6,609 nucleotides of DNA from the NCBI GenBank assembly GCA_020445245.1, contig JAGRHB010000027.1, positions 1 to 6,609 on the forward strand, written 5' to 3'. This document shows, piece after piece, positions 5,606 through 6,609 of the stretch (within the stretch, counting starts at the first letter, position 1; the number at the start of each line of letters is the position of its first letter). The notes below the pieces were generated by a model. That model searched no databases. It saw only the letters and a program-made list of their open reading frames with translations, and had not been told where the DNA came from. The stretch comes from Gammaproteobacteria bacterium (GTDB taxonomy: Bacteria; Pseudomonadota; Gammaproteobacteria; Chromatiales; Sedimenticolaceae). The translations under genes and the position numbers were made by a program.

Positions 5606-6609
5606 ATGTCCCAAAGCCCAGAGCAAACTGCGCCTGCTGCCAATGCGCCGGCCGACTTCGTTGAGCGGCGGGTGCGCCTGATGGCGATCCTCGGGATTCT
5701 GCTGACCAGCAGTGTCATTGGCGGCATCGCAACCGCGTTGTTGTATAAATCCCAGACCAACTCACTGAAGAATCAGCTGTTTTTCGCCATCGAGCTGCAG
5801 ACCGCAGCGATGGAAGCGGAACTTGCGCGGCTGAACAACATCGCCACCCAGATCACCAGTCGCACCCAGATCCGTCTGCAGCTCGAACACTTCCTGCGTG
5901 GCGAGATCAGTCAACAAATGCTGATCGATTTCACCGTGCCCAAGCTCACCGACGCCATTTCCCCGGACAACGGTATCCTCGGGGTCACCCGCCTGTCGCC
6001 CCAGCTCGATCCCCTGATAGAGGTTGGCCAGCCGATACCCGTATCACTTTGGCCGAAATGGCCGTCCAATACCGCCACTACCCTGGGCATACCACGCGAC
6101 GATCTGGTCGTGGTCTCGGCGCCGATCCGCAACCGATCCATGCAGGTGGTCGGTATCGATCTCGTGATGTTCAGGGACGACCGGCTGCGCAACATCATGC
6201 AGGGGTTCTTCGACCACATCGAGACCAACGGCAGCCTCCAGGTCGCGACCCTGCAGGATGGCATCGCAGTCCATTTCTACGACATCGGGCACGACGAACA
6301 ACCGCTGTCCCAGGAGGAACTGAAGTCCGAACTGATCGAGCAGCTGCAACTTGGCTACGACGAGGGCCTGCACGCTCCCGATTCCCGGGCTCGCAGCAGT
6401 CTCATCATGGCGCACGAAAAGATCGGTACCAGCGACTGGGTGATGATGTTCTATGCCGACCCCGGTGTTTTTTTCAGCAGCGCGCGCACCCATGCCGCAT
6501 TTGCGGTGTTCACGGTCCTTTTGCTGGCCATGCTCGGCATAGCACTGACCAACCGGGTGATACGACCGCTTGTCGACCGCGTGGCCACGGAGGCACGCGG
6601 CCTGCAACG
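5582..6609 (+). CDS. Membrane sensor protein with Cache-like periplasmic domain and HAMP linker, 3' truncated
   Basis: An open frame of 342 codons runs off the right edge with no stop. The product has a short Ala/Pro-rich cytoplasmic start (1-32), a transmembrane helix at about 33-55, a periplasmic region of about 250 residues, and a second helix at about 305-323. NRVIRPLVDRVATEA then begins, with P329 at the usual place of the conserved HAMP proline. In the periplasmic region, the VVVSAPIRNRSMQVVGIDL stretch (about 175-195) and the late KIGTSDWVMMFYAD stretch are reminiscent of double-Cache ligand-binding domains; I call this family by pattern, not by search. Such receptors usually end in a histidine kinase, GGDEF/EAL or cyclase output, or a chemotaxis signalling domain; the output here is outside the window. 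An in-frame TAA at 5573-5575 limits the start to ATG 5582 or ATG 5606. I chose 5582 because of the adjacent AAGGAGG, although the spacing is only one base. The ligand and any link to the ATPase are unknown. Confidence 0.8.
   Translation, partial: MRKSLFGTMSQSPEQTAPAANAPADFVERRVRLMAILGILLTSSVIGGIATALLYKSQTNSLKNQLFFAIELQTAAMEAELARLNNIATQITSRTQIRLQLEHFLRGEISQQMLIDFTVPKLTDAISPDNGILGVTRLSPQLDPLIEVGQPIPVSLWPKWPSNTATTLGIPRDDLVVVSAPIRNRSMQVVGIDLVMFRDDRLRNIMQGFFDHIETNGSLQVATLQDGIAVHFYDIGHDEQPLSQEELKSELIEQLQLGYDEGLHAPDSRARSSLIMAHEKIGTSDWVMMFYADPGVFFSSARTHAAFAVFTVLLLAMLGIALTNRVIRPLVDRVATEARGLQ

Noticed and set aside
6468..6474. Run of seven T in the sensor gene as a slippery or phase-variable site
   Set aside because: It encodes ordinary hydrophobic residues just before the second membrane helix, the frame continues cleanly into the HAMP start, and nothing suggests programmed slippage.
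6044..6607. Open frame of 187 codons on the - strand opposite the sensor gene
   Set aside because: The + strand frame gives coherent transmembrane helices and a HAMP start in the same DNA, whereas this translation is His/Gln/Asp-rich without a recognisable domain.

Overview
The window holds the distal part of an operon for a V/A-type (rotary, NtpA/NtpB class) ATPase, followed by the 5' part of a gene for a two-pass membrane sensor protein. The DNA is uniformly GC-rich, and all genes lie on the + strand, tightly packed and Shine-Dalgarno led. This fits a GC-rich proteobacterium, plausibly a gammaproteobacterium. That assignment is an impression from composition and protein style, not a phylogenetic result. 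Most proteobacteria rely on an F-type ATP synthase, so a V/A-type set is an accessory system there.

Layout: 1-234 is the C-terminal end of the membrane stator subunit I; 248-700 is the rotor-ring subunit K; 710-1033 is the central-stalk subunit F; 1030-1692 is the peripheral-stalk subunit E; 1689-3485 is the catalytic subunit A; 3482-4870 is the nucleotide-binding, non-catalytic subunit B; 4867-5496 is the central-shaft subunit D. The order is therefore I-K-F-E-A-B-D. F/E, E/A, A/B and B/D each overlap by the four bases ATGA, and I/K and K/F are separated by only 13 and 9 bases. The genes thus look like one translationally coupled transcript. Subunit C (d-like, joining rotor shaft to ring) and the E-partner subunit (G/H) are not in the window. 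If they exist in this operon they must lie upstream of the truncated subunit I.

Roles: A3B3 hydrolyses or makes ATP. D and F form the shaft that turns inside it, and K subunits form the membrane ring. I carries the ion half-channels and the stator arginines. E, with an unseen partner, holds the head still. By eye, K keeps the ion-carrying glutamate (E133) but lacks three of the four other side-chain ligands compared with the Na+-binding NtpK of Enterococcus hirae, which favours proton coupling.

After ntpD, an 85-base gap (5497-5581) contains an imperfect terminator-like hairpin, a perfect 12-base palindrome, a repeated 10-mer, and a possible hairpin that buries the Shine-Dalgarno sequence of the next gene. 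From 5582 to the window end runs an open frame with no stop. It encodes a short cytoplasmic N-terminus, a membrane helix, a periplasmic region of about 250 residues that looks Cache-like, a second membrane helix, and the start of a HAMP linker. Its output domain is outside the window. I see no mobile elements, tRNA, rRNA or CRISPR, and no clearly undescribed system. The most interesting points are the K-subunit ion site and the structured leader of the sensor gene.
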